Shown here: positions 49,160-64,000 of the stretch, one piece after another
Position numbering within the stretch: the first letter of the stretch is position 1
How the letters are laid out: each line of letters begins with the position of its first letter
Source of the DNA: Erpobdella octoculata
Lineage: Eukaryota; Annelida; Clitellata; Hirudinida; Erpobdellidae
Reading direction: 5' to 3'
DNA length: 64,000 bases
Assembly: GCA_963978895.1 (NCBI GenBank)
Contig: OZ022242.1
Span: forward strand, 4,963,359-5,027,358
Program-made: the position numbers and the translations under genes
The notes under the pieces: model-generated
What the model was told of the DNA's origin: nothing
The model's database searches: none
The model's input: the letters and a program-made list of their open reading frames with translations, nothing else

Positions 49160-51920
49160 ACGATGATGTTGAAGGTTTTTTATATTATATTTTAGTCTAG
49201 CTAATAATATGAAAAACATTGTTATTTTAAAACACAATTTAATGTAAATTTCAGGATGGCATCACAATTTTCAAGAAGTTTGTGGGAGTTTGTACCCTGA
49301 TTGATTGTCTGCTAGAACAACAGGCAATTCATAACCACGAAGCTCAGCTGATAAGAGGAAATACCAGAAATGCCTGCAATAAAAACTATATTGCCATTTA
49401 AATTGTTTGAAAGCCATTGTAAATGATTTTAAAAACTGCAATTATATCGATTTTTGCGTGGGATCGCGTATCACTTTGAATTTCAATTTGTTTTATGCTT
49501 TATTTTTTAGAAAATAAAATTGTATATAAACAAAGTTTTTGGAGCCAAACATTTCAGACTTTTCAAGGCAACAATCGAAGTCAAATTTCTACAATTTTGA
49601 GGGGTAATTACTGGTGGTTTGTTTGTTGAAACTCTTAGATTTTCTGGCAAGCAGACACTTATAATAACATTCCGTAGATTAGTTTTGTAGCTACAGTAGG
49701 AGGGATTAGAAATTTTCTCGAAGTCGATGATTGGAGGAATTTCTCCAGAAAAAGTCAATTAGGGAGGGTAGAGCAAAGTCTAGCCAATTTTTTTTATCTA
49801 CTACTGGACAGTAGTTTCGCGCCTCAGACCTTGTAATTAAATGCTTCATCCCGTTTTAATTTATTTTTTACATTGCTCTAGCTATCATCTTTTTCTGTCC
49901 AAAAAGAAAATACAAATTAATGTGACAACTGTTTTCAAACTAATTTTGTTATGTGTTGAAACGCAGTAACATAAATGGAGGATTTTCATTTTTCTTCTCT
50001 TTTTTCTTAAAAACACAATAAAAAACAAACGTTTTCTCAGGTGAAAACCAGTAAAATATAAACTTCCAGCGTTAGAACTCTGCTGCAAAAATATTTCACG
50101 GTTTGTATTTTATTATCAGAATAATTTATTTTCAGCAAAAAAATTTAATTCACTTATTGAGCAGCTTTCATGTAGTCACAATGAATTCCAATCCTGCCAC
50201 CCCCGGTCATTTCTCAAACGGGTAATCCCGGATTGAAAAGCTATGCAACTGCGGGATTAACATTTTGGTGTTTTTTGTCTTGACTGGTTGTGGCTGATAA
50301 ATGAATGGTTTTTCGAAAGTGCTGGTTACAAAAATACGCAATATTGTAATAAATCAAAATCACTTTTTAAGATTTTTAAAGTCAATAAGATTAAAAGACT
50401 TGCCCCCTTTTTCATGATCTTTTTGTCGATGGGTCTGACTGTTTGGGGGCTAGCTAAGAGTCATAGTCTAGCTGTCTTTTAAGAATTTATAAACCCTATT
50501 TAAATAAGAAGCAAGCTGCAAATTGTGGTCGTATAACCTGAAAATGAAAATTTATCGGAAAGGAAAAATTGGCAAGTGAGTGTTATTAATGACTTGAACG
50601 CTGCTGTGAATCTGTTTTATTGCAATATTTGTTCATTTATTATCCTTCTTTCGTATCAAAACGATTTTTTTTAATTCAAACTCGAAGGTTGATCCGTCAT
50701 AAATGATGTATACATACAGCATACTACTACAAATAATGTTGTTTTGAATTTGTTATCTACAATTTCATGTGTATTTACGGGTTTTTTAAGCTGTTCAGAA
50801 ACTGTTAATTCTATAATGAGAAAATATCTAGAATTTGGTTTTTAGCTCTAAAATCCAAAAAATAATTTCTAAAAAAGCTATAATAAAAGCTGATGATTTG
50901 GTTTTTAAAGAAAAAATACTAATCTGTGAATCATTCTGTCACTAAACTTATTTCTGGATGATCTTTTATCAGTGACGTCATTTCAGCAAAACCTTGGGAG
51001 GGGGGTGGTTTAGTTGGCTGGTCGATTTATTAGCGCTTACAAATAACCGTTTTTTAGGCTCTGTGTGATTAAGTGTCGCAAGTTTGACGCAGGTTTTAGT
51101 TTACTCTGGGCCGAGAAAATAAGTTTAAACGACTGCTAAACCCCAGCATTGTTGATTTTTTCTCTGAGCGAATCATCTTTCAGAGTAGCTGGTTAATATC
51201 TGGTCGATAGCAGCACCTTTTATCTGACAGACTGTTAGCTCATGGTCTGAAACCACGATTAACAAATTTCACAATGTAACTAACATCTCACTAGTTCTGC
51301 TTTAACATGCATGAAATCGCCAGAAGTGCTGGACTGACTGATATGACGTGGCTTCTTTAATGCAGCTTAACAAATTCTAATTTGCAAATACGAAATTAAC
51401 TTTGCATTTAAATAGAAAACTACTTGTAATGTTTAAAAACGTGTTTTGATGGATGCATTTTTAATCTCTGTTTTGTCGCTCTTTTTAAAATAACAGATAT
51501 CCAATCAGAAACCTTTCCATGATGGCTATATGAATTTCAAAATAACCGAAGAAAAAGTAATCAGTCGAATGGGCGCCTCCCTGACACTTGGGATGTTGGC
51601 GCCAGTCGGTTTTGAGCCTCAAGCCGTTCGATTAGCAGGCAAGTGTCTAATCATCAGGGACTGCTTGTGCGAAGTTGAACGTCGAGTGTTTGATCTTTTA
51701 CCACTTTTACCTTATCTAAAATATACTTTTTTTTTAACTTGCGTGAAATATAATTTATACAAATGTCATAAGATTTAAGTCGAAAAAAATTTCAGTTTGT
51801 GTAATTATAAAGTTTTTTTATTCCGAAAGATGCTTGATTGTGAGTAACAAGTTGTTTGTTTGGTTGATTCCGATTCCAATAACGAACCCATCATTTCAAT
51901 ACTAACAAAAAACCGAAACT
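49160..51920. other. Gene-poor DNA
   Basis: About 2.8 kb with no recognisable gene, RNA gene or known transposon. Short open frames at 49507-49758 (minus), 50288-50482 (plus) and 51530-51778 (plus) have no family features. Composition is AT-rich and not obviously repetitive, so this may be ordinary intergenic or intronic DNA. Confidence 0.45.
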
Positions 51921-52025
51921 ACCATTATCACCATCATCTCATCATCATCATCACAATAATCATCATCATCGTCATCATCACCATCATCTCATCATCATCA
52001 TCATCATCACAATAATCATCATCTC
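51918..52025. repeat. (CAT)n microsatellite
   Basis: Imperfect cat/cac/aat triplet array on the plus strand, including two copies of a longer block (caccatcatctcatcatcat). Confidence 0.9.
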
Positions 52026-52029
52026 TACA

Positions 52030-53620
52030 ACCATCATGAACGCCACTGTGAGAGAGACAAATGATTGCGGCGTGGTCATTACACGGACTGTGCGATCGAA
52101 GCTGAGGATTCCATTTTGAAATCATTCTAATAGATGGAAATTGAACGCGTTCACATTTGCTGCCAAGCTGAAGATGTGGCTTGTCAGAATTTAAATGAAA
52201 TCATCGTTTCTTTCTTATAATTGATCGCCTTTTTCAGTTACTCATAAAATTCTAATATATTTCGGTTATTTTTTGTTTCAATTAATTAAACTGAACTTTG
52301 ATTAGATTTAGAAAAATAATTATTTTATTTTATAATTATGAGTTTAACTTGGTCAGCTGACTGTTTATATTTAACTTTTTGATGTTTTCATCCGCACAGT
52401 TTTAAAAAGACGATCAAGATGGGCACTTTTATGATTTCATCTTAAATTCTATTTTCGATGTCTCTTCTAATAATTTCTCCCTAACCATATTTATTCAATA
52501 AAACTAACAAATATAAATTATATTATATAATATATTGAATTTATTAAATACCTACGAAAAATTTAATTATTAATTTGATTTATTGTGCGTATGTAAAAAT
52601 ATATGTAGCTCTTTATTATTGCCAGAGCTTAAGGTTTGTTTGCCGCTAAAAAATAATTTAAACTTGTAAGTATCTCAATGAGTAAATTAACCACACAAAC
52701 ACAAACACAATACATCATCAGCTTCAGCGGATCTCAGATTATCATATTAATAGGATGACCTAATTCAAATCAAAAGTTTTTAAGAATTTTTTTACAAACA
52801 TGATCTTTTACAGTATATACACAGCAAATTAAAATTAAATCAAAATCGCCTTCAAAAATAGAACAAATCGTTAGCGGATGAAAACTTTTTTAATTTCCTC
52901 ATAAAATATTTCAATCCGAAATTTCAAAAACCGTTTCCGAAAGATCGAGGATATTCGGAAATTATACGGAACAGCCGAATATTACGAATTACTCTCTTAA
53001 TTTTTTAGGCATTTTGACGAGACTTGTACAAATTGATTTGTTTTTGAATTATCTATTCAAATATGTAAATTTTATTAAGATACATCAAGTTTGAATTTTC
53101 TATGTAAAATGCGTGAAGAGTTAGCAACGGTTATTGAGTAGCCTCAAATCTCAAACCCGAACCCGTAAGTTCAAAATTCAAGAACCCGAAAAGTTCAAAA
53201 AGCCCTACGCGGACATCAACCGACGTGTGAAGCTAAAGAAAATCGTTTAAATCCAGCTTAATTTGGTTTTATTAGAAATAACAACAGCAAAATAGAACTT
53301 ATTTGAAAAGTGAAAATGGAGTTAAATTGAATGCAGATTATACGTGTTTGCTCAGCAAGACGAGCAGTAGTACTGAGAGAGCTGTGTGGAAATCTTGTAC
53401 GCACTCAGCCTCCTTGTACGCACTCTGTGATCCCTCGGTCGTTATTTAAATCCGAAGCGTTCTTCTGTTGTGCCTTGCAAATAAATGCAAATGGAGCGGC
53501 TAAATTGGAGCGGCAATTAAATTGGAGCGGTAATTAAATTGTTTTGGTTAATTTGCTGCTGTCGTTTTGTTAAATAAAAACTTTAATAATGAACAGGAAT
53601 CATACAACTGTAGCTTATCG
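52030..53620. other. Gene-poor DNA
   Basis: No gene recognised. Small curiosities: ccgaat/attcgg-rich stretch at 52930-53000; ttggagcgg repeated at about 53504, 53520 and 53524-53540. Otherwise AT-rich. Confidence 0.4.
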
Positions 53621-53630
53621 GATGGTTCGG

Positions 53631-54070
53631 GGGGGGGGGGGAAGGTGAAGAATTGTTGCTTTATTCGAAACATATCGAGGACTATTATTATCAAACGTTT
53701 AACAACGAAGACCAGGATGACGATTGTGATGATGATGATGACGATGATGTTGGTGATGGTGATGATGATGATGGTGATGACGATGACAAAAAAGACGATG
53801 ACGATGACGACGATGATGACGACGATGATGGTGATGGTGATAATTATGATGATGGCGATGATGATGGTGGTGTTGATGATGGTGATGATGACGATGATGA
53901 TAATCATGATTATGATGATGACGGTGATTATAATGCTGACGATGATGACTGTGACGATGACGACAATAACCATGGTAAGGAAAGTGGTGGTGATGACGAC
54001 GACGACGACGACGGTGGTGGTAGTGATGATAATGATGGTATCAGTTGTGGTGGCGGTAGTGATTCTCTGT
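53631..54070. repeat. Poly-G run and (GAT/GAC)n microsatellite
   Basis: A run of about 12 G at 53630-53641 is followed from about 53716 by some 350 bp of gat/gac/ggt triplets. Frames through it give poly-Asp, poly-Met/Thr or poly-Ile on either strand. These are repeat artefacts, although the Asp frame stays open for 173 codons. Confidence 0.9.
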
Positions 54071-55422
<1,352 letters not shown>

Positions 55423-55424
55423 AT

Positions 55425-55725
55425 CCAGAAATCCAAACCGCTGGACCAATGTAACGAAATTTGGCATGGAAGGAGGGAGTGGAAAAATGAAAAGGAACGG
55501 GAGCTGAAAAACGAGCAGGATTCGGAAAGCGAGTGGGAATGGGAGAACGAGTAAGAGCGGGAACTGGAAAGCGAGTGAGATCGGGAAAGCGACCGGAAGC
55601 TGGAAAGCGACAGGGAGTGGGAGAGCGAGCGGGAGCGTGGAGAGCTAGTGGGGCAGGAAACGGGAGCGAAAGAGAGGGACATAAACCTCTAAAAACCCCG
55701 GAAAACGCCGGGTAACCCCGCTAGT
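55425..55725 (+). mobile_element. Helitron-like 3' end with GA-rich minisatellite
   Basis: The plus strand ends in a short GC hairpin (cccgg 55697-55701, ccggg 55708-55712, loop aaaacg), 8 nt, then CTAG at 55721-55724 followed by T. A hairpin just upstream of CTRR with a 3' T is the classic Helitron terminus; Helitrons insert between A and T and leave no target duplication. The body 55480-55670 is a degenerate minisatellite of ggaaagcgag/cgggagcggg units. The 5' end is not clear: aaatccagaaatcc at 55421 is one possibility (A then TC). Non-autonomous, no protein. Confidence 0.55.
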
Positions 55726-56284
55726 ATTTGATAAATAGTTTTTAATCTGTACTAAAACATAAACATCTTTCTAATATTTCAATTAATATTTTGTAAGTAT
55801 TTTCTAATCTGTAAATCAGCATAAACATCTTCCTAATAATGCCAACACTCTGAAACATATTTAAAATTGCTTTTGTTTCAAAGATTTTTAAAATTCTTTT
55901 TAAACAAACATTCTCCTAGCAGAAGATCTAAATTTATCGATGGTACCGACAATATTGCGATTAAAACAATAAAAAACTGACCAATCAAGAACCGAAAAAA
56001 TGCGAGATTAACATCTTTCCGACAATTTCATCTTCTCCCTCATCAACCGTCTCCATGGAAACACCTTCATTTCTCGCCTTAAAACCAACGTTTTCCAGCC
56101 GAGTTTTGTTTTGCTTTCTTAGCTTCTGCTTAAATTAACTCCTAAAAGAAAACTTCCGCTAATTTCCAGATTGTTAATTTTGTTTTTCATGCAGAAAAAA
56201 GCCTTTGTTGAATCTTTTTGTACGCGTCATGTGATTATATGTGTTGAACTTTGTTGACTCTACACACAAGTATATGACAGAATG
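55726..56284. other. Spacer, no gene seen
   Basis: AT-rich. Contains a weak internal repeat (aaacatctttctaatatttc and similar at 55760 and 55815). No coding or structural feature recognised. Confidence 0.4.
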
Positions 56285-56510
<226 letters not shown>

Positions 56511-56879
56511 CATAGATTTCCATCAAAAACATTTTTCAGCTGTCACTAAGCTCAGCACAACTGGTCTGGTCTTATCCCAGCAAAACCTCATCAAAGACAA
56601 CTCAGTTTAAATAATTCTATTCATACATTTTTTAACGTTAAAATATTAAATCTAAAAGTAAATGAGACAGTTCGAATAATTCTTGATTTCTCGGCCTTAT
56701 TTCCTTGCGTGTTCCACAGCCGTTGGAGAACGGAAAAGCAAAACATATGAGACACACGGGACATATGGACACATGGGCCTCATATGGCCTCATACCGGAC
56801 ATATGGGACAACCACTATGCTTTGCAAATGCAGTTATTATTTGAAAGCATTTAAAACATTAAAAAATTGTGCTGCTTTT

Positions 56880-57900
56880 TTAGGTTTTGAGTTTTCAAGA
56901 AAATAATTTTTTTCTACCCACATTTGACGTCCTGGAAGCAAAATTATCAAAAAATAGTAAAACACGGAAAAGCAAAACATATGAGTATATGTATATCTTT
57001 TTTTCTCGAGTAAACCAAATTTTCTAAAATTATTAAGATACATATTTTGTTATTTTGTAAGAATAATCTCGGTACTAAATTGCAAAACTTGTAAACAATT
57101 TTTGGGGGTTTTTAAGGAAATAATCATTATTTTCACCACACATTTGAGGTCCTGGAAACCAAATTATCAAAAATTGATAAAATAGGTATATCTTTATTTT
57201 TCAAGTAGATACTAAATACTAATTTGTACATCAGTAGCACTTACAGTTTTTAAGTAGCAGTTATTTTAAAAAACAAATAACCCTATTTTCCACCCTACAT
57301 TTGAGGTCCTGGAAACCAAACTTTAATACAAGTAAAGTAAAAAATAAATTTAAAAAAAACTTTTATTTGCCTTTTTATCTGAGTCAACGAACTAAAACTG
57401 TTGAATCTAAAACAACCGTTATTTATTTTGGACTTCTGGCGACTTATAAATAAACATCCGAACTGTTTAATTATTTTGGACCTCTAACGACTTATACATA
57501 AACATCTTATTACAGTCGCTAGATGGCAGGAATTAATTTGATTTGATTAATTTTAATTGATATAAAGCCTAATTCATGTCGGAAACATTCAATTCATGTA
57601 TTGTCATCCAGAATAAAATTTTCTTAAATGTTTTAGAGCTCTAGGTGGTCGAAAAGTAGGTGAATTTTTGTTTCTAAGATTTCATCACCAAAGACAAACA
57701 AACAAACAGAGAAATGAGTGAAGTTAAATAGAAGCATTTAAAAATGATGAAGCACGTAAATCATTATATTTTGAGTAGATAATGAATACTAAATTTAACC
57801 TCTGTAGCACTTACAGTTTTTGAGTAGCAGTTATTCTAAAAAAACAAATAACTTTATTTTCTACCCCTCATTTGAGGCCCCAAAAACCAAATTTTAAAAA
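56880..57900. repeat. Diverged repeats around a catttgaggtcctggaaacc motif
   Basis: The motif occurs at about 56918, 57144, 57298 and 57869, each followed by aaattatcaaaaa or similar and, in two cases, preceded by tagcacttacagtttt(t/g)a(a/g)tagcagtta. Units are unequal (about 150-570 bp) and heavily mutated. They look like an old tandem expansion inside a repeat. 57540-57610 is in inverted relation to 58650-58690 (attgtcatcca...). Confidence 0.6.
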
Positions 57901-57927
57901 AATGGCGAAACACGTTTTTTAAGAAAA

Positions 57928-58223
57928 ATATAAATACCAAATATCAAAATATAGATACCAAATATCAAAATATAGATACCAAATATCAAAATATAAATAC
58001 CAAATATCAAAATATAGATACCAAATATCAAAATATAAATACCAAATATCAAAATATAGATACCAAATATCAAAATATAAATACCAAATATCAAAATATA
58101 AATACCAAATATCAAAATATAGATACCAAATATCAAAATATAAATACCAAATATCAAAATATAAATACCAAATATCAAAATATAGATACCAAATATCAAA
58201 ATATAAATACCAAATATCAAAAT
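57928..58223. repeat. 21-bp minisatellite, about 14 copies
   Basis: Unit ataaataccaaatatcaaa(a)t with two alternating variants (ata[a/g]atacc). The 21-bp period is a multiple of three, so the minus strand stays open as repeats of IFGIYIL for about 95 codons. It lies inside the presumed Helitron-like element that starts at 58477. Confidence 0.9.
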
Positions 58224-58229
58224 CTTTTC

Positions 58230-58477
58230 GTTTTTGGTTTTTGTGATATGCGTTTTTCTAGAAAAACCTTTATCTTCCGGTTTTATCTCCCCAGGAGCAA
58301 AATTTTTAAAAATCTTTGCTTAGTGGATTATTAAGCTATAAAAGTAATATAAGTTCCAAATTTCACGTTCCTAGGATGAGACGTTTGAGCTCGGCGTTGG
58401 TTATCAGTCAGTTAGTCAGTCAGTTACTCAGTCAGTCAGCCAGCCAGTCAGTACATGTTCTTTTATATATATAGAGA
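58230..58477 (-). mobile_element. Helitron-like 5' end
   Basis: On the minus strand, A followed by TCTCTATATATATAAAAGAA begins at 58477, then a (TGAC)n-type stretch (tactgactggctggctgact) and ctcatcctaggaacgtgaaa. TC start, preceding A, and short palindromic TA start resemble Helitron 5' ends common in invertebrates. A matching 3' end (hairpin plus CTRRT) was not found downstream, so the element is incomplete or the call is wrong. Confidence 0.4.
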
Positions 58478-61380
<2,903 letters not shown>

Positions 61381-61384
61381 GGCT

Positions 61385-61930
61385 ATTATACAACTAGAGA
61401 TAGCCCATCATAAATCAAATCAATCAAATCAATCAATCAAATCACATGTATTTAACGCCAATGTCGTTAACGAATCTGAGGCGGGTGAACGTGAGATGAG
61501 CTGACTAATTTAACTGGAAAAGATGAGTTTTTAAAGTACGTTTAAAGAGGGAAAGAGATGAAGCAGATTTGATATGGGAAGGAAGTGAGTTCCAAACCAG
61601 TGGAGCTGCAGCACGGAAAGCTCGTGCACCAAACTTGAAGAAGAAATTGAGTTGAAGAGCGGAGTTGACGGGAGGGAGTGTATGGGTGTAGCAAGGTAGA
61701 GAGATATCTGAGAGTGGAGGTTGAAGCAGCCTTGAATGCTATTGTAGCAATTTTAAATTTGATTCTTTTATCAACTGGTAACCAGTGGAGTTGATTCAGT
61801 AAGGAAGCAGAGAATCACACGTGCGAGGGTATTTTGAATTTTTTGGAGTACTTTGATGGAAGATTTGGGAGCACCATATGAGGATCAAGTTGGCATAATC
61901 AAGCCGCGAGTTGACCAGAGCGTGGCCAAA
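61385..61930 (-). mobile_element. LINE 3' end (CR1/L2-like), frameshifted
   Basis: Minus-strand reading from 61930 gives ALVNSRLDYANLILIWC, APKSSIKVLQKIQNTLARVI, then in another frame LLNQLHWLPVDKRIKFKIAT, then RAFRAAAPLVWNSLPSHIKS, ASSLSLFKRTLKTHLFQLN and a stop. These are the C-terminal motifs of CR1/L2 reverse transcriptases in the right order. The 3' UTR is short and ends in a (TGATT/TTGA)n tail at 61395-61440. At least two frameshifts and 5' truncation; dead. A different family from the one at 1836-2330 (different tail). Confidence 0.8.
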
Positions 61931-61971
61931 TGACGGATTTTGTTAAACAACGTTACATGAATGCATATGTA

Positions 61972-62232
61972 AGTATGTATGTATGTATGTATGTATGTAT
62001 GTATGTATGTATGTATGTATGTATGTATGTATGTATGTATGTATGTATGTATGTATGTATGTATGTATGTATGTATGTATGTATGTATGTATGTATGTAT
62101 GTATGTGTGTGTGTGTATGTATGTATGTATGTATGTATGTATGTATGTATGTATGTATGTATGTATGTATGTATGTATGTATGTATGTATGTATGTATGT
62201 ATGTATGTATGTATGTATGTATGTATGTATGT
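61972..62232. repeat. (ATGT)n microsatellite, about 65 units
   Basis: Tetranucleotide array interrupted once by gtgtgtgtgt at about 62104-62115. All three plus-strand frames stay open (Met-Tyr-Val-Cys repeats), because a 4-bp unit cycles through frames without a stop. Confidence 0.97.
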
Positions 62233-62815
62233 GTAAACGTAGAGGAATATGCTTTCTAGCGATTCGTAACGTTAAAGTCGAAGTTATTTATATCACAATA
62301 TTTCTCGAATTTATTTTAACTTAATTATTCTCCCTTGAAAAATAAATCTTTTAACTGGACTCAAATAAAACTGAATTCTCTCACTTTGTAGTATTTCGCA
62401 CGGTTCTAACAAATCTTTTGTAAATTCCAATTTCTCTCTGCAGCACGTCTCTTTAAACTTTTATTTTTCTTCTCGAACACTCAACTTTATAACACACTGT
62501 CTAGTTTCTCAAAATTCATACATAAAATAATATTTACATTCTTACCAATCAAAATCAGGAAAAAGATATATATATATATACATATACATATATATACATA
62601 CATATAATTTCTAGATAAAAAAATTAGTAAATACGCACACACATACATATATATAAAAACATATATATATATACATATATATACACATATATATATATAC
62701 ACATACATATATATATGACTTATTGTTACGAAATATCCAATCCTAATAAAATGCACACATAATAAAATAAAATAAACAAATACTATGAAAAATACGTAAG
62801 ATGAATTATCTTCAT
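62233..62815. other. Probable LTR body with TA/CATA microsatellite
   Basis: No gene. 62563-62716 is a degenerate tatata/catata array. If the LTR begins at 62821 on the minus strand, this stretch should contain the rest of that LTR, but no second LTR copy is in the window to compare, so its far end is unknown. Confidence 0.4.
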
Positions 62816-62820
62816 CTTAC
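62796..62820. repeat. 10-bp inverted repeat at LTR edge
   Basis: gtaagatgaa (62796-62805) and ttcatcttac (62811-62820) are exact reverse complements around ttatc, right at the start of the LTR. Possibly the integrase-recognised end. Confidence 0.8.
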
Positions 62821-62821
62821 A

Positions 62822-62836
62822 TATCCCCCCTCTTCG
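62822..62836 (-). promoter_or_regulatory. Polypurine tract of the LTR element
   Basis: Minus-strand cgaagaggggggata directly before TG at 62821 fits the plus-strand primer site of LTR elements, which defines the 5' edge of the 3' LTR. Confidence 0.6.
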
Positions 62837-62850
62837 AAAAAAGAAACGCG

Positions 62851-64000
62851 TCAGTGTTTCTTGATTACATCGTCACTCTCTTTACGACTAAGAAAGTCAG
62901 CACCGCTGTTCTCCTTGCCTTTGAAATAGTTTCCTTTCAACTTATTCTCAATCTCTATCTCTCTGCGTGCTGTGTCAACAGGGCGGGCATCTCCGAAGAT
63001 TGCCGAATTCAACTTTCCAACTTTCCCCACCCCTCCATGTTGGCCTCTAGGCAGAAGATTGAGCCTTGGTCTTTCTTTTGGCGGATTCAAAGCTTGAACT
63101 TTTGCCTCAACTTTATTTCCTACTTTTGAAATGGCAGACGTGTTTCTTTCCTTGCTTTGATACAGCTCCGAGTTAGCCGACGATTTTCCAAAATTTACCT
63201 GATCATTCCTCTGAGTGCTGTCGTAGTTGGAAGCGGATTTCTGTGGTTTCCGACCAAAGCGTTTTCCTGCCGCCATTGCATCAAAACCTCTTACCCCTTC
63301 AACATTTCCCAGCACGAGATCGCAAAGTAGGTTTTTCATGCAGACCACCTCTCTAGTTCCTCTGAACCAGTCTGTTTTGATTTTTACCACTGCTGTTGGA
63401 GCTACTCGAACTGTGCCGTCGATCAAAACACAGGGTCTTGTTCTTCCGGTCATCTGACGCGGGTGCACTAATGATTCCTTTACTATTATGGAAGTACAGC
63501 CAGTGTCCCTTAAAACTTTTACCGGTTTTCTGTTCACAAACCCTCTGGTTAATTTAAATTTTTCTCCTGAGTGCAAACAACCATCCGCAATGACAGGAAA
63601 AATGCATCCACACTTCAATTCCACCTCATCCATTTTTTCTTCCATCACCATGGCAGCGCATGCATTCACAACACCGGAATCCTTGCATGGTGCTGGCGTA
63701 GTCGTCTCTTTCCGTGTTTGAAAAAGTACAGGATTACTAGGGCTACTCTGCCGACACTCTCTTGCCATGTGCCCCGTTTGATGACAGTTGTAGCAGCGAG
63801 GTTCAACCATTTTGGCGTCACTGACCGACTGACCCCGGTTCCAACCCATCCTGCTATTGCTGTCCAATTTTGCCAACCTCTTCTCTGGATGGGCTTGGCT
63901 GTACTTGTTTACCCAAAGGCACAGCTCATTGACATCTATGCTCTCTTTATCCAACAAGTATTCGACCATTCCCGCCGGGCACTTTCCGAAAAACTGCTCT
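62851..64000 (-). CDS. Gag-protease polyprotein of LTR element, partial
   Basis: Open from the window edge to 62851. The last 372 codons (from Met at 63969) include a helical Gag end (FFGKCPAGMVEYLLDKE lies across 63969, then ELCLWVNKYSQAHPEKRLAK), a CX2CX4HX4C zinc knuckle at residues 59-72, an aspartic protease active site (LRDTGCTS, 153-160) with the LLCDLVLGN flap-side motif (about 220), a Lys/Arg-rich linker, and ENSGADFLSRK (353-363), the usual end of a gypsy RNase H. The RT and most of RNase H are missing between about residues 240 and 350, without loss of frame. The product would bind and package RNA and cleave itself, but it cannot reverse transcribe. The start lies outside the window. 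Confidence 0.75.
   Translation of the reverse strand, partial: EQFFGKCPAGMVEYLLDKESIDVNELCLWVNKYSQAHPEKRLAKLDSNSRMGWNRGQSVSDAKMVEPRCYNCHQTGHMARECRQSSPSNPVLFQTRKETTTPAPCKDSGVVNACAAMVMEEKMDEVELKCGCIFPVIADGCLHSGEKFKLTRGFVNRKPVKVLRDTGCTSIIVKESLVHPRQMTGRTRPCVLIDGTVRVAPTAVVKIKTDWFRGTREVVCMKNLLCDLVLGNVEGVRGFDAMAAGKRFGRKPQKSASNYDSTQRNDQVNFGKSSANSELYQSKERNTSAISKVGNKVEAKVQALNPPKERPRLNLLPRGQHGGVGKVGKLNSAIFGDARPVDTARREIEIENKLKGNYFKGKENSGADFLSRKESDDVIKKH

Larger units (their letters stand above)
62821..64000 (-). mobile_element. Ty3/gypsy-like LTR retrotransposon, 3' part, pol mostly deleted
   Basis: Minus strand: gag end, zinc knuckle, protease, then directly the end of an RNase H-like segment, a stop (62851), a polypurine tract (cgaagaggggggat) and an LTR beginning TGTAAGATGAAG at 62821. 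Reverse transcriptase and integrase are absent, so it is non-autonomous or internally deleted. The element continues past 64000. Confidence 0.75.

Noticed and set aside
57928..58223. CRISPR-like array
   Set aside because: The 21-bp units are contiguous with no unique spacers, and the genome is eukaryotic.
61930..62324. Met-Tyr-Val-Cys repeat proteins in three frames
   Set aside because: An ATGT tetranucleotide array has no stop in any frame, so this is not evidence for a gene.

Overview
This window looks like a repeat-dense piece of an invertebrate animal (metazoan) nuclear genome. Coding pieces are split by GT-AG introns, and the DNA is AT-rich with long (TA)n, (GAT)n and (ATGT)n microsatellites. 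The transposon mix (CR1/L2-like and I/Jockey-like LINEs, Merlin, Harbinger, MULE, Helitron, Ty3-like LTR) fits this. A lophotrochozoan such as a mollusc is my guess from the overall texture; nothing here proves it. I see no convincing intact host gene, no rRNA or tRNA gene, and nothing bacterial. Almost all coding sequence is on the minus strand and belongs to mobile or mobile-like elements.

Region by region. 1-4.1 kb: shuffled exons of a transposase-like gene (family A: coiled-coil N-terminus plus a core with a SDxAPVNN motif), broken by a LINE 3' end at 1.84-2.33 kb. 4.1-6.5 kb: an armadillo-like exon and a broken multi-exon copy of a related gene (family B). 7.2-9.4 kb: a foldback MITE, unrecognised exons and a Merlin transposase remnant; the last 1.2 kb recurs almost unchanged at 45.6-46.8 kb. 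10.3-15.7 kb: a full-length two-ORF LINE with endonuclease, reverse transcriptase and RNase H, lying between TA-rich tracts. 16.5-23.9 kb: Harbinger-type Myb protein fragments fused to Merlin and LINE pieces, a family A pseudogene and an SGNH-hydrolase-like fragment. 23.96-28.45 kb: an almost intact, five-exon MULE transposon with about 80-bp terminal inverted repeats. 29.1-31.0 kb: the 3' part of a third paralogue (family C), with tandemly amplified 63-bp exons, an AT-hook and a PHD-finger-like end. 31.0-42.2 kb: a tandem array with five near-identical 1,693-bp units, each a chimera of family B exons and an armadillo-like exon. 42.3-47.6 kb: more Merlin, armadillo and family A/B/C fragments and the second copy of the 7.2-9.4 kb block. 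47.6-62.3 kb: gene-poor DNA with a perfect 27-bp-arm hairpin, microsatellites, a 21-bp minisatellite, Helitron-like ends and a LINE 3' end. 62.3-64 kb: the 3' end of a Ty3-like LTR element with gag and protease but no reverse transcriptase, running off the window.

Families A, B and C appear to be three paralogues of one multi-exon protein that I cannot assign to a named transposase superfamily: a basic coiled-coil start, a core with D/E-type motifs, a conserved HVMFHMAG exon, a helical APNATIGFLDAK exon, and (in C) AT-hook and PHD-like exons. Together with the captured armadillo-like exon and the homogeneous 1,693-bp array, this is the best candidate in the window for an undescribed system.
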